Of a stretch of 33,194 nt of DNA, positions 9,605 through 16,849 are shown piece by piece. The notes under the pieces were generated by a model, which saw only the letters and a program-made list of their open reading frames with translations, had not been told where the DNA came from and made no database searches. The stretch spans positions 1 to 33,194 of the forward strand of contig JAGODE010000021.1 in the NCBI GenBank assembly GCA_017998385.1, read 5' to 3'. A program made the translations under genes and the position numbers. How positions within the stretch are numbered: the stretch's first letter is position 1; each line of letters starts with the position of its first letter. This stretch comes from Chitinophagaceae bacterium. GTDB lineage: Bacteria; Bacteroidota; Bacteroidia; Chitinophagales; Chitinophagaceae.

Positions 9605-10600
9605 ATGAGCTACCAGCCAGATCAGGACCGGTATGATAAGATGGTTTATAATCGGTGCGGTAAAAGCGGTCTTTTGCTGCCGGCAATTTCTTTAGGGCTA
9701 TGGCATAATTTCGGAGGAGTTGACTCATTCGAAAATGGACGGCAGATCATACGCACTGCCTTTGACCAGGGCATTACACATATTGACCTCGCTAATAATT
9801 ATGGACCTCCGCCAGGTTCTGCCGAAGAAAATTTTGGCACCATTCTGCGGGCCGATTTTCCCGGCTACCTGCGCGATGAGCTGGTGATTTCCACAAAGGC
9901 CGGCTGGCGTATGTGGGAAGGGCCATATGGTGAGTTCGGCTCACGCAAATATCTTATTGCCAGCCTTGACCAGAGCCTGAAACGGATGGGACTGGAGTAT
10001 GTCGATATATTCTATTCACATCGTCCAGACCCTGATACGCCCATGGAAGAAACGATGATGGCGCTTGATCAGATTGTACGTAGCGGCAAAGCACTCTATG
10101 TGGGCATATCCAGTTATAATGCACAGCAATCGCGTGAAGCATTTGATATATTGCGTAGCCTGGGTACACCCTGTCTCATCCATCAGCCCAAGTATTCTAT
10201 GCTCGAACGCTGGGTTGAAGATGGCTTGCTCGATGTGCTCGAAGAGTATGGAGTTGGGTGCATCCCTTTTTCGCCGCTGGCACAGGGACTGCTTACCGAT
10301 AAATATCTGAAAGGTATACCTGCCGATTCGCGGGCCAGCAAGGCACATGGTTTTTTGCAACTGAAAGAAGTATCGGAACAGCGGGTTGCACAAATGCGGG
10401 CTTTAAATGAGATAGCTGCTCAGCGCCATCAATCTCTCTCGCAAATGGCACTGGCCTGGTTGTTAAAAGATCGGCGTATAACCTCTGTGCTGATAGGCGT
10501 GAGTTCAGCAGAGCAATTGCAAAATAATCTGGGTTGTTTAAAGCAGCTTGATTTTACAGCCGATGAGCTGGCAGCCATTGAACAGGTGCTGGCGGCATAA
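9605..10600 (+). CDS. yghZ: Aldo-keto reductase, YghZ/Gpr type (L-glyceraldehyde-3-phosphate / methylglyoxal reductase)
   Basis: NADPH-dependent reductase of the AKR14-like group, close to E. coli YghZ, which reduces L-glyceraldehyde 3-phosphate and methylglyoxal. The catalytic tetrad is visible as D61 and Y66 (DLANNYGPPPGSAEENFG), K98 (ISTKAGW) and H139 (YSHRPD). Other shared blocks are CGKSGLLLPAISLGLWHNFG, SRKYLIASLDQSLKRMGLEYVDIFYSHR, PFSPLAQGLLTDKYL and ITSVLIGVSS. The start at 9605 is supported because the leading MSYQPDQDRYDKM segment lines up with the E. coli N-terminus. Length 331 is normal. It is monocistronic: divergent from the P1 peptidase and followed by a strong terminator. A detoxifying role is inferred from the family. 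Confidence 0.92.
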   Translation: MSYQPDQDRYDKMVYNRCGKSGLLLPAISLGLWHNFGGVDSFENGRQIIRTAFDQGITHIDLANNYGPPPGSAEENFGTILRADFPGYLRDELVISTKAGWRMWEGPYGEFGSRKYLIASLDQSLKRMGLEYVDIFYSHRPDPDTPMEETMMALDQIVRSGKALYVGISSYNAQQSREAFDILRSLGTPCLIHQPKYSMLERWVEDGLLDVLEEYGVGCIPFSPLAQGLLTDKYLKGIPADSRASKAHGFLQLKEVSEQRVAQMRALNEIAAQRHQSLSQMALAWLLKDRRITSVLIGVSSAEQLQNNLGCLKQLDFTADELAAIEQVLAA

Positions 10601-10634
10601 GAAAAAACTACAGACCTGCTTACATACAGACATT

Positions 10635-10665
10635 AAAAAAGCCTTTGAATCTCAAAGGCTTTTTT
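10635..10665 (+). terminator. Rho-independent terminator after the aldo-keto reductase gene
   Basis: A perfect 14-bp stem (AAAAAAGCCTTTGA with TCAAAGGCTTTTTT) closes a 3-nt loop and ends in a T-run, 34 bp after the stop codon. The symmetry would allow function on both strands. Confidence 0.9.
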
Positions 10666-10779
10666 AATGAGTTTAGCGAGTGGCTGGTATATTTCCAGTA
10701 AATATTTGCGGATTTATCCCATAGCGGGTCGCGCGTATTTCAGGCTGGTTTTTTCCTCTGATTTCCGGCGATGGCTTTC

Positions 10780-10787
10780 TATCTTGC
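10780..10787 (+). promoter_or_regulatory. Candidate promoter of the 41-residue lipoprotein gene
   Basis: TATCTTGC resembles the -7 box TAnnTTTG, and CTG at 10758-10760 sits exactly 19 nt upstream where TTG is expected. The ATG follows 20 nt after the box. Each element has a mismatch, so confidence is limited. Confidence 0.35.
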
Positions 10788-10807
10788 AGCCTGTAATCCA
10801 ATAATAC

Positions 10808-10933
10808 ATGAAACGTTCTACCGTACTCTGGGCTCTTATTATCATTATCTTCCTGCAATCCTGCAGCCGTGCCATAACGCCGTATGAAGCGGCCAATAAT
10901 CCGCGCGGAAAAAAATGCCGTACGATCAAATGA
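10808..10933 (+). CDS. Very small lipoprotein (41 aa)
   Basis: An ATG at 10808 opens a 41-residue frame ending at TGA 10931-10933. The N-terminus MKRSTVLWALIIIIFLQSC is a classic lipoprotein signal with lipobox LQSC and the acylated cysteine at residue 19. The mature part is only about 23 residues: SRAITPYEAANNPRGKKCRTIK, hydrophilic and basic at the end, with a second cysteine. The good signal peptide, the promoter-like box upstream and the coding-like composition argue that it is real. Function is unknown. It lies between the reductase terminator and a large inverted repeat that begins immediately after its stop. A membrane-anchored peptide or an entericidin-like small lipoprotein is conceivable, but no similarity to a named family is claimed. 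Confidence 0.65.
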   Translation: MKRSTVLWALIIIIFLQSCSRAITPYEAANNPRGKKCRTIK

Positions 10934-11079
10934 GTTGACAGTGAGGGAGGGTAAAAAGTATAAAAGTTTAAAGGTTTAAAGTGTTTTAAACCGAATATGA
11001 AGACTTACTACGCGAAACTGTCAGGTATTGCATATTACCCTTTATACCTTTAAACTTTTATACTTGTATACTGCAGGAC
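10934..11079. repeat. AT-rich inverted repeat between convergent genes (dispersed repeat, copy A)
   Basis: The arm at 10956-10981 (AAGTATAAAAGTTTAAAGG then TTTAAAG) pairs with 11040-11065 with a single mismatch over 26 bp, around a 58-nt loop. The 5' flank GTTGACAGTGAGGG starts directly after the TGA of the small lipoprotein gene, and the element ends just before the stop of the minus-strand gene. Related sequence occurs at 16740-16836 and 18022-18066. It could fold as a long terminator hairpin for both converging genes. Confidence 0.8.
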
Positions 11080-11223
11080 TTACTGTCCAAACAGACTTCC
11101 CACCGCTCCTTCCAGCATGGGGAACTTTTCTACCACATAATTTTTGATTGTTTCTACTGCTTTTTTTGCCTGTTCGTCGGTGAGGCCGGCTTCGGCTTTC
11201 AGTTTTTCGATTAATTCCTGCAT
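11080..11223 (-). CDS. Small helical protein (47 aa), unknown function
   Basis: An ATG ending at 11223 opens a 47-residue frame closed by TAA at 11082-11080. The protein starts MQELIEKLKAEAGLTDEQAK and ends MLEGAVGSLFGQ; it is predicted mostly alpha-helical and amphipathic, with no signal peptide or membrane segment. The pattern of a Leu/Ile-rich helix, GLTDEQAKKAVE and a second helix is reminiscent of DUF2267/DUF2780-type small proteins, but I would not assign it to either. Composition and clean frame suggest a real gene. Its stop overlaps the end of inverted-repeat copy A. Confidence 0.65.
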   Translation of the reverse strand: MQELIEKLKAEAGLTDEQAKKAVETIKNYVVEKFPMLEGAVGSLFGQ

Positions 11224-11325
11224 AGTATTAGGTTGAGTGATTAAATAAAATCAAAGGCAGTCTTTTGTCCGGTAAAGGTATGACTTAAAAGAAGCTGCCG
11301 CATCTGTGTATCAGAACAAGCGGAG

Positions 11326-11709
11326 TTAGTTCCTGGGCTGCATAACCTTGTCAATGCCATCAATAGCATCTTTGAGATCAATTGTCCAGTAACCGGCTTT
11401 TCCGTTGTTCCATGCTTCTTTCCATTGATTATAGCCTTCAGAAAAATCCGGTAAATTATTATGCTGTCCAACCAGTTCGGTAACCGATGCTGAAATTGAT
11501 TTTTCTGAAAAAGGCAGGTGACCGATAAAACTGCTATAACCTGATGCTGATTGCGGGCTGTAAATTCTCACACCGTCAACTCTGATGTGAAGGATGGCAT
11601 CTTCCTTATTATATCTTTCAATTTTAAGAATGGTCAAAACAGAATTATCTTCTCCGGCTCTGTTTATATATTTCCAAACCTGTCCGGTCTTAAATTTTTC
11701 AGCTTCCAA
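11326..11709 (-). CDS. Unknown protein, probably a former lipoprotein with a damaged 5' end
   Basis: 127 residues with no recognised domain; the body (FKTGQVWKYINRAGEDNSVLTILKIERY to YWTIDLKDAIDGIDKVMQPRN) looks like a genuine soluble protein with Trp- and Tyr-rich strands. The only start in frame is a TTG with no ribosome-binding site. The frame stays open upstream and reads PCHKLQTTGQKQPPPLEAEKF, which resembles the lipidated Cys and linker of a lipoprotein, but has no ATG. An ATG at 11798 encodes a signal-like MTKAISILIM in a different frame and runs into a palindrome at 11745-11772 before losing the gene's frame. I infer a frameshift in the signal-peptide region. The gene may be non-functional, or a sequencing error may be present. 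Confidence 0.55.
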   Translation of the reverse strand: MEAEKFKTGQVWKYINRAGEDNSVLTILKIERYNKEDAILHIRVDGVRIYSPQSASGYSSFIGHLPFSEKSISASVTELVGQHNNLPDFSEGYNQWKEAWNNGKAGYWTIDLKDAIDGIDKVMQPRN

Positions 11710-11744
11710 CGGTGGTGGTTGTTTCTGTCCTGTTGTTTGTAACT

Positions 11745-11772
11745 TATGACAGGGCCTGCTGGCCCTGTCATA
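11745..11772. repeat. Perfect 12-bp-stem palindrome
   Basis: TATGACAGGGCC and GGCCCTGTCATA are exact reverse complements around the loop TGCT. No T-run follows on either strand, so it is not a standard terminator. It sits exactly where the frame of the 11326-11709 gene is lost. A second small GC-rich hairpin, GGCAGC-GAAA-GCTGCC, is at 11804-11819, between this element and the end of clpX. Confidence 0.8.
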
Positions 11773-11850
11773 ATAAGTATTGAAATTGCTTTTGTCATGC
11801 GATGGCAGCGAAAGCTGCCTGCAGACGTCAGCGAAGCTTCTGGCGGTATA

Positions 11851-13098
11851 TTACGCTACTTTGAGCAGGCTCAGCTTGCTTTTGTCAAACTTACGTTTGG
11901 CGTATTCGAGGTCAAGCGTAAAGCTCTTTTCGCGGGAAGAAGGTAACTCAAACATCGCATCGGTCAGAATACCTTCGCAGATACTGCGCAGGCCGCGTGC
12001 GCCCAGTTTGTATTCCACGGCTTTCTCTACCATGAAATCAAGTACATCGTTTTCTATTTCCAGGGCGATGCCTTCCAGTTCAAAAAGACGTTTGTATTGT
12101 TTGATCAAAGCGTTTTTGGGCTGGGTCAGTATGGCGCGGAGAGTTTCTGCATCGAGCGGGTCGAGATGGGTCACTACTGGTAAACGACCGAGCAGCTCGG
12201 GAATAAGGCCAAAGCTCTTCAGGTCCTGGGCGTTTACATAACGCAACAGGTTTTTCTTCATGTTATCCTGCAGGTCTTTGTCTACATTGAATCCAATGGT
12301 ATTGGTTTGTACCCGGCGTGCTATGATTTTATCGATACCGTCAAAAGCGCCACCACAGATGAAGAGGATATTCTGTGTGTTGATCTTGATAAGCTTTTGC
12401 TCAGGATGTTTGCGGCCTCCCTGAGGGGGAACGAGTACATCTGTGCCTTCCAGCAGTTTGAGCATACCCTGTTGTACGCCTTCGCCGCTTACATCGCGGG
12501 TGATAGATGGGTTATCGCCTTTGCGGGCGATCTTATCAATCTCATCAATATACACAATGCCGCGTTCAGCAGCATGTACGTCATAATTGCAGACCTGCAG
12601 CAGGCGGGTAAGGATGCTTTCCACATCTTCGCCCACATAACCGGCTTCTGTAAATACCGTGGCATCTACAATGGCAAAGGGCACATTGAGCATGCGGGCA
12701 ATACTTTTGGCCAGCAGCGTTTTGCCGGTACCGGTTTCGCCTACCATTACGATATTGCTTTTTTCTATTTCAATATCGCCATTGACGTTTCCGTCAGTTG
12801 ATTTTTGCTGCAGGCGTTTGTAGTGATTATATACGGCTACGGCCAGTACTTTTTTTGCTTCATCCTGACCAATCACATACTCATCCAGGAACTTTTTGAT
12901 TTCCACGGGTTTTTTGATGGTCAGTTTAAAAGAGGAGGGAGCAGACTTTTCGTCACGCACCATCAGCTCCTGATCGATGATCTCACGGGCATGCTCCACG
13001 CAATTTTCGCAGATATGCCCTTCCTGTCCCGCAATCAGGATCTTGACCTCGTCCCGGCTACGGCCACAAAAGGAGCAGTGTAAAATATTTTTTGCCAT
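11851..13098 (-). CDS. clpX: ClpX, ATP-dependent unfoldase subunit of the ClpXP protease
   Basis: AAA+ unfoldase that recognises, unfolds and threads proteins into ClpP. The N-terminal C4 zinc-binding domain has Cys8, Cys11, Cys30 and Cys33. Walker A is GETGTGKT at 120-127, the GYVG pore loop is at 153-156, Walker B is VYIDEID at 182-188, the RKH loop is at 229-231, and the ClpP-docking loop is IGF at 268-270; the sensor-2 segment GARGLRSI is also present. Length 415 is normal. It lies downstream of two clpP genes on the same strand, but a strong hairpin at 13149-13178 separates it from clpP2, so it may have its own promoter; none was identified with confidence. Confidence 0.97.
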   Translation of the reverse strand: MAKNILHCSFCGRSRDEVKILIAGQEGHICENCVEHAREIIDQELMVRDEKSAPSSFKLTIKKPVEIKKFLDEYVIGQDEAKKVLAVAVYNHYKRLQQKSTDGNVNGDIEIEKSNIVMVGETGTGKTLLAKSIARMLNVPFAIVDATVFTEAGYVGEDVESILTRLLQVCNYDVHAAERGIVYIDEIDKIARKGDNPSITRDVSGEGVQQGMLKLLEGTDVLVPPQGGRKHPEQKLIKINTQNILFICGGAFDGIDKIIARRVQTNTIGFNVDKDLQDNMKKNLLRYVNAQDLKSFGLIPELLGRLPVVTHLDPLDAETLRAILTQPKNALIKQYKRLFELEGIALEIENDVLDFMVEKAVEYKLGARGLRSICEGILTDAMFELPSSREKSFTLDLEYAKRKFDKSKLSLLKVA

Positions 13099-13148
13099 TT
13101 TTTTTACTTGGGTGACTTGGGCTTTTCTAATCAGACGTCAGCAAAATT

Positions 13149-13178
13149 AAAAAACCGTCCGTGAAAAGACGGTTTTTT
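13149..13178 (-). terminator. Rho-independent terminator between clpP2 and clpX
   Basis: An 11-bp stem, AAAAAACCGTC with GACGGTTTTTT, encloses an 8-nt loop. It lies 35 bp after the clpP2 stop in the direction of transcription and is flanked by A/T runs on both sides, so it could work on either strand. Confidence 0.85.
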
Positions 13179-13213
13179 ACTAAAACTTATTCAAGTATTT
13201 GATAAATATACGG

Positions 13214-13849
13214 TTACAGTTTCGTAATAATCTTGTCCACAATGCCGTATTCTACTGCTTCCTGGGGATCCATCCAGTAATCGCGGTCAAAATCTTTGAG
13301 GATCTGCTCCACAGTTTTGCCACAGTTTTCGGCCAGGATGCGGGCGCCCATTTCCTTGACTTTCTTAGTTTGGCGGGCCTGGATCTCCAGATCCGTGCTT
13401 ACCCCCCGGATAAAACCACCCAGAGAAGGCTGGTGAATCATGACCTCGCCGCTCGGATAAATGAACCGGCTGCCTTTTTTACCGCCACTGAGCAGGATAC
13501 TGCCCATAGAAGCGGCCAGGCCCATACAGATAGTGCTTACCGGGCTTTTGATCATCTTCATGGTATCATAGATGACCATGCCGCTGGTTACCACACCGCC
13601 GGGGCTATTGATGAAGAATTTGATTTCTTCACCGGGTTTGTCGGCATCTAGCAACAGCAGTTTGGAAACTACATCTTTTGCACTTTTGTCGTCAACTACA
13701 CCCCAGAGGTATACACTGCGGGAGTCGAAAAAATATTTTTCCAGCTTTTTGCTGAACATCATAAGGTCCGACTTGGGCTGCTCTTCTTTTTCTTCTTCTT
13801 CATCGTCTGACCTCCATCCTTTGTTGATATATTCTTTATTGAACATCAT
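13214..13849 (-). CDS. clpP: ClpP protease subunit, second copy (acidic N-terminal insert)
   Basis: Serine peptidase subunit forming the ClpP barrel. Using the ATG ending at 13849 (211 residues), the catalytic triad is Ser114 (GLAASMGS), His139 (VMIHQPS) and the Asp of KDFDRD near 186, so the copy should be active. The oligomerisation and substrate region FINSPGGVVTSGM is intact. Unusual is an acidic stretch SDDEEEEKEEQPKSD at about residues 14-28, in the region that forms the axial gate loops in other ClpPs; the paralog next door lacks it. A TTG 9 nt upstream is an unlikely start. It is 39 bp downstream of clpP1 and presumably cotranscribed. Mixed ClpP1P2 complexes occur in other phyla; whether this pair mixes is unknown. 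Confidence 0.95.
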   Translation of the reverse strand: MMFNKEYINKGWRSDDEEEEKEEQPKSDLMMFSKKLEKYFFDSRSVYLWGVVDDKSAKDVVSKLLLLDADKPGEEIKFFINSPGGVVTSGMVIYDTMKMIKSPVSTICMGLAASMGSILLSGGKKGSRFIYPSGEVMIHQPSLGGFIRGVSTDLEIQARQTKKVKEMGARILAENCGKTVEQILKDFDRDYWMDPQEAVEYGIVDKIITKL

Positions 13850-13888
13850 ATGTTGCAATTTTTTGAGATAAATGGTTGGGGTTAATGC

Positions 13889-14584
13889 TTACTTGTCTTT
13901 TTTATCTTTCCGGGGATTGATCAGCAGCACTTCGTCTACCAGGCCATATTCTTTTGCCTCGGGAGCTGTCATCCATTTATCACGATCAAAATCTTTTTCG
14001 ATCTGCTCAACAGGTTTACCGGTATGATAGTTTACTACGTCGTACAATTCGGTTTTGAGCCTGCGGATTTCATTTACGGTGATTTCGATGTCACTGGCCT
14101 GCCCGCCGATAGCGCCACTGGGCTGGTGCATCATAATGCGTGAATGCTTAAGGGCAGCTCTTTTACCTTTTGTGCCGGCACCCAGCAGCACGCAAGCCAT
14201 TGAGGCCGCCATGCCAATACAAATAGTGGCCACATCGGGTGTTACATACTGCATGGTATCATATACGCCCAGGCCGGAGTACACGCTGCCACCCGGACTG
14301 TTGATGTACATATTGATATCACGTGTACGATCGGTAGAGTCAAGAAACAGCAACTGTGCTGTGACGATATTGGCTATTTCATCGTTGATTGGATAGCCAA
14401 GAAAAATGATCCGGTCCATCATGAGACGGCTGTACACATCCATTACCGCTACGTTCATAGGACGTTCTTCGATAATATTGGGTGTCATAGCCGTTACCAG
14501 GTGATTGCCATAGCTATGCAGGGTGCTGCTGGAGATACCCCGGTGCTTCACCGCATATTTCTCAAATTCCGAATTAAAACTCAT
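13889..14584 (-). CDS. clpP: ClpP protease subunit, first copy
   Basis: ATP-dependent Clp protease proteolytic subunit of 231 residues with a complete triad: Ser128 in GMAASMA, His153 in MMHQPSG, and Asp in EKDFDRDKW near 198. The INSPGGSVYSGLGVYDTM segment and the GAIGGQASDIEI loop are typical of ClpP. The N-terminal 40 residues are longer than in E. coli ClpP, and the C-terminus ends in a lysine-rich tail (NPRKDKKDK). It is the first gene of the clpP1-clpP2 pair, so a trigger-factor gene, common before clpP in many bacteria, is not adjacent; dnaJ lies upstream instead. Confidence 0.96.
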   Translation of the reverse strand: MSFNSEFEKYAVKHRGISSSTLHSYGNHLVTAMTPNIIEERPMNVAVMDVYSRLMMDRIIFLGYPINDEIANIVTAQLLFLDSTDRTRDINMYINSPGGSVYSGLGVYDTMQYVTPDVATICIGMAASMACVLLGAGTKGKRAALKHSRIMMHQPSGAIGGQASDIEITVNEIRRLKTELYDVVNYHTGKPVEQIEKDFDRDKWMTAPEAKEYGLVDEVLLINPRKDKKDK

Positions 14585-14613
14585 GTTATTGAAATTAAGA
14601 AGTTAATTGACCG

Positions 14614-14645
14614 ACAAGTTAATAATGTTAATCCATGAATAGCAA
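14614..14645 (-). promoter_or_regulatory. Candidate promoter of clpP1-clpP2
   Basis: On the minus strand TTG (14645-14643) is followed after 21 nt by TAACTTGT (14621-14614), a near match to the TTG-N19-TAnnTTTG form. The clpP1 ATG is 29 nt further on. The spacing is 2 nt long and the box is imperfect. Confidence 0.35.
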
Positions 14646-14669
14646 CGTGCCGGCTGATATTTTAGTTAT

Positions 14670-14704
14670 GCGCTCCTGCTAACCCATGCTGGCTGCAGGA
14701 GCGC
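14670..14704 (-). terminator. Hairpin between dnaJ and clpP1
   Basis: A perfect 10-bp stem (GCGCTCCTGC with GCAGGAGCGC) encloses a 15-nt loop, about 160 nt downstream of the dnaJ stop. No clear T-run follows on the minus strand, so it may be a factor-assisted terminator or a transcript-stabilising structure. The rest of the 14585-14864 gap (280 bp) shows only the candidate clpP1 promoter. Confidence 0.5.
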
Positions 14705-14864
14705 GTTTATTGATAACAAATTTCCGTCCAACAGGTTTTGACCAGACTGCCAGTGACAGTTTAGCATATTTTCCCGGGCAAAAGGGAGATACAACAGGGA
14801 AAAAGAGCGCTGATCCGGCGAAATGACACAGCAGTATGCCTCATTACTCCTTCGATAGTATTGC

Positions 14865-16025
14865 TCAGGAAAACATTTCCCTTATTTTATCAAAGAAGCC
14901 TTTATCGTTTTTGTCGGGCTGTGGTTTGAAATTTGGCGACTGTGCCAGCTTTTCCAGCGTTGCTTTTTCCTCGGGTGTCAGATGCTGCGGAGTCCATACA
15001 CTTACATGAATGAGCTGGTCGCCCTTTTCGTATGAGTTAACAGCCGGGAAGCCCTTGCCTTTGAGCCGGAATATTTTTCCGCTTTGTGTACCTGCGGGAA
15101 TTTTGATCTTGGCACGGCCGTCAATAGTAGGCACTTCTACCTGTGTGCCGAATACGGCATCAGGAAAAGAGAGATGCAGGTCGTAGGCTACATTCAGTCC
15201 GTCGCGCTGCAGCTCTTTATGCGGTTCTTCCTCTATCAGGATAATCAGATCACCGGGTGCTCCGCCGCGCTCACCGGCATTCCCTTTACCGGCAATATTC
15301 AACTGCATGCCTTCCTGCACACCCGGCGGAATGTCGATACTTACAGTTTCTTCGGCATATACCCGTCCCTCGCCTTTACAGGTGCCACATTTGGCTGTAA
15401 CCGTGGTGCCTTCGCCATTGCAGGTAGGACAGGTAGTAACCGTCTGCATCTGACCCAGGAAGGTGCTTTGTACCTTGCGCACCTGACCACTGCCTCCGCA
15501 GGTCTGACAGGTTTGAATGCTGCCTTTGTCTTTTGCACCACTGCCACTGCAGGTGCCGCAGACTACATATTTTTTTACCTTGATATTCTTGGTCACCCCA
15601 CGGGCAATCTCTTCGTAAGTGAGTTTTAGCTTCACCCGCAGATTGCTGCCCCTTACACCACGACTGCGCTGGGAGCCACGTCCGCGCTGCTGACCGCCAA
15701 AGAAGCTGCCAAACAAATCATCGCCGAAGATGTCACCAAACTGGCTGAAGATATCATCCATGTTCATGCCACCACCATAGCCACCACCGCCGCGGGCATT
15801 GCTGCCTACACCCGCATGACCGTAACGATCATATTGTGCACGCTTATCTGCATCACTCAACACCTCGTAGGCTTCTGCCGCTTCTTTGAATTTTTCTTCG
15901 GCAGCCTTATCGCCCGGATTGCGGTCGGGGTGATATTGCATCGCCACCTTGCGGTAAGCTTTTTTTATTTCATCAGCACTCGCACCTTTGGCTACTCCCA
16001 GTATTTCGTAATAATCACGCTTCAT
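14865..16025 (-). CDS. dnaJ: DnaJ, Hsp40 co-chaperone
   Basis: Stimulates DnaK ATPase activity and delivers unfolded substrates. The J domain carries HPD at residues 32-34. A Gly/Phe-rich linker (about 70-125) follows, and then four zinc-centre repeats between about residues 156 and 220: [24 protein letters not shown] and CGTCKGEG. The C-terminal substrate-binding domains ([28 protein letters not shown]) are intact. At 386 residues it is a full-length type I DnaJ. It follows grpE by 60 bp on the same strand and is probably read from the grpE promoter. Confidence 0.97.
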   Translation of the reverse strand: MKRDYYEILGVAKGASADEIKKAYRKVAMQYHPDRNPGDKAAEEKFKEAAEAYEVLSDADKRAQYDRYGHAGVGSNARGGGGYGGGMNMDDIFSQFGDIFGDDLFGSFFGGQQRGRGSQRSRGVRGSNLRVKLKLTYEEIARGVTKNIKVKKYVVCGTCSGSGAKDKGSIQTCQTCGGSGQVRKVQSTFLGQMQTVTTCPTCNGEGTTVTAKCGTCKGEGRVYAEETVSIDIPPGVQEGMQLNIAGKGNAGERGGAPGDLIILIEEEPHKELQRDGLNVAYDLHLSFPDAVFGTQVEVPTIDGRAKIKIPAGTQSGKIFRLKGKGFPAVNSYEKGDQLIHVSVWTPQHLTPEEKATLEKLAQSPNFKPQPDKNDKGFFDKIREMFS

Positions 16026-16085
16026 AAATTGATTTGATATTGCAGGGCAGAAGAATTGCTTAAATGTTTCAAATAGAGAAAAGAA

Positions 16086-16658
16086 TTATTTACCTACCAC
16101 TACTTTGGCGTGACGGATTATTTTATCGTTGAGATAATAGCCTTTTACCACTTCATCCACTACCTTGCCTTTAAGGTCATCTGTTGCAGCCGGAATCTCT
16201 GTAATGGCTTCATGCAGATCGGCATCAAAGTCCTTACCCACGGTTTCCATCGCCTTTACCCCTTTTGATTGCAGGGTATTGCGCAACTTATGAAAGACCA
16301 GGTTTACTCCTTCCCTGATCACCTGGGCGTCATCGGTAGTTTCGAGCTGCTTCTGGGCACGGTCACAATCGTCCAGCACAGGCAGCAACTCCACAATCAT
16401 ATCGCGGCCGGCGGTCTGTATCAGTTCAATCCGCTCTTTGGCCGTGCGGCGTTTGTAGTTTTCAAACTCCGCAGCCAGACGCAGATAACGGTCTTTTGCG
16501 TCCTGCAATTCTGTCTTTAATTTCTCTGTCTCAGGTTCATTTTCGACAGGATTATTCAGATGTGTACTGCCGGCCTGGTTCTCGTCGGTATTGATTGCCA
16601 TTCCTGCTTGATTTTCAGCGTTTTCCTGAATCTGTTCGTTTACGTCTTTTTCTGCCAT
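16086..16658 (-). CDS. grpE: GrpE, nucleotide exchange factor of DnaK
   Basis: Releases ADP from DnaK and acts with DnaJ encoded just downstream. After an acidic, Gln/Asn/Glu-rich N-terminus of about 50 residues comes the long coiled-coil (LKTELQDAKDRYLRLAAEFENYKRR), and then the GrpE signature region ELLPVLDDCDRAQ and the beta-wing segment with VVKGYYLNDKIIRHAKVVVGK at the end. Length 190 is normal. An exact consensus promoter precedes it (16677-16706). The dnaK gene itself is not in the window. Confidence 0.96.
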   Translation of the reverse strand: MAEKDVNEQIQENAENQAGMAINTDENQAGSTHLNNPVENEPETEKLKTELQDAKDRYLRLAAEFENYKRRTAKERIELIQTAGRDMIVELLPVLDDCDRAQKQLETTDDAQVIREGVNLVFHKLRNTLQSKGVKAMETVGKDFDADLHEAITEIPAATDDLKGKVVDEVVKGYYLNDKIIRHAKVVVGK

Positions 16659-16676
16659 TTTTTACCAAATTGTTTG

Positions 16677-16706
16677 CAAAGGTAAGCTAGTCAATAATAT
16701 TGCCAA
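16677..16706 (-). promoter_or_regulatory. Promoter of grpE-dnaJ (TTG-N19-TAnnTTTG)
   Basis: Minus strand: TTG at 16706-16704, then exactly 19 nt, then TACCTTTG at 16684-16677. Both elements match the Bacteroidota housekeeping promoter consensus with the usual spacing. The grpE ATG at 16658 follows 18 nt after the box. No CIRCE-like inverted repeat is seen beside it. Confidence 0.65.
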
Positions 16707-16739
16707 GGCAGGAGAAAGGACAAAATGGCTGGAAGGCAA

Positions 16740-16836
16740 GGTATAAGAGTTTAAAGGTTTAAAAGTATAAAGCGGTCAGCATTGGGTGTATACACCCTCT
16801 GCCTTTAAACCCTTATACCTTTATACCTTTTCTTAT
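16740..16836. repeat. AT-rich inverted repeat upstream of the rRNA methyltransferase (copy B)
   Basis: GGTATAAGAGTTTAAAGG (16740-16757) pairs with CCTTTAAACCCTTATACC (16802-16819) with one mismatch. Between them is a perfect 14-bp palindrome, GGGTGTATACACCC (16784-16797). The sequence vocabulary (GTATAAAGG, TTTAAAGG) is the same as in the repeats at 10934-11079 and 18022-18066. The right arm runs into the short leader of the downstream gene. Confidence 0.75.
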
Positions 16837-16849
16837 CTTGCGCCCAATT

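Noticed and set aside
12307..12801. 164-codon open frame on the plus strand
   Set aside because: Antisense to clpX, whose motifs are all intact; no signal, domain or start context supports it.
14585..14864. Possible missing tig (trigger factor) gene or small RNA between dnaJ and clpP1
   Set aside because: The gap is only 280 bp, has no coding-like frame, and shows one hairpin without a clear T-run; nothing supports a gene.
16659..16739. CIRCE-type heat-shock operator before grpE
   Set aside because: No TTAGCACTC-N9-GAGTGCTAA-like inverted repeat is present; only a housekeeping-type promoter was found.
16784..16797. GGGTGTATACACCC as a transcription-factor operator
   Set aside because: A perfect palindrome, but found once and inside a repeat element; no matching regulator gene is nearby, so it was recorded only as part of the repeat.
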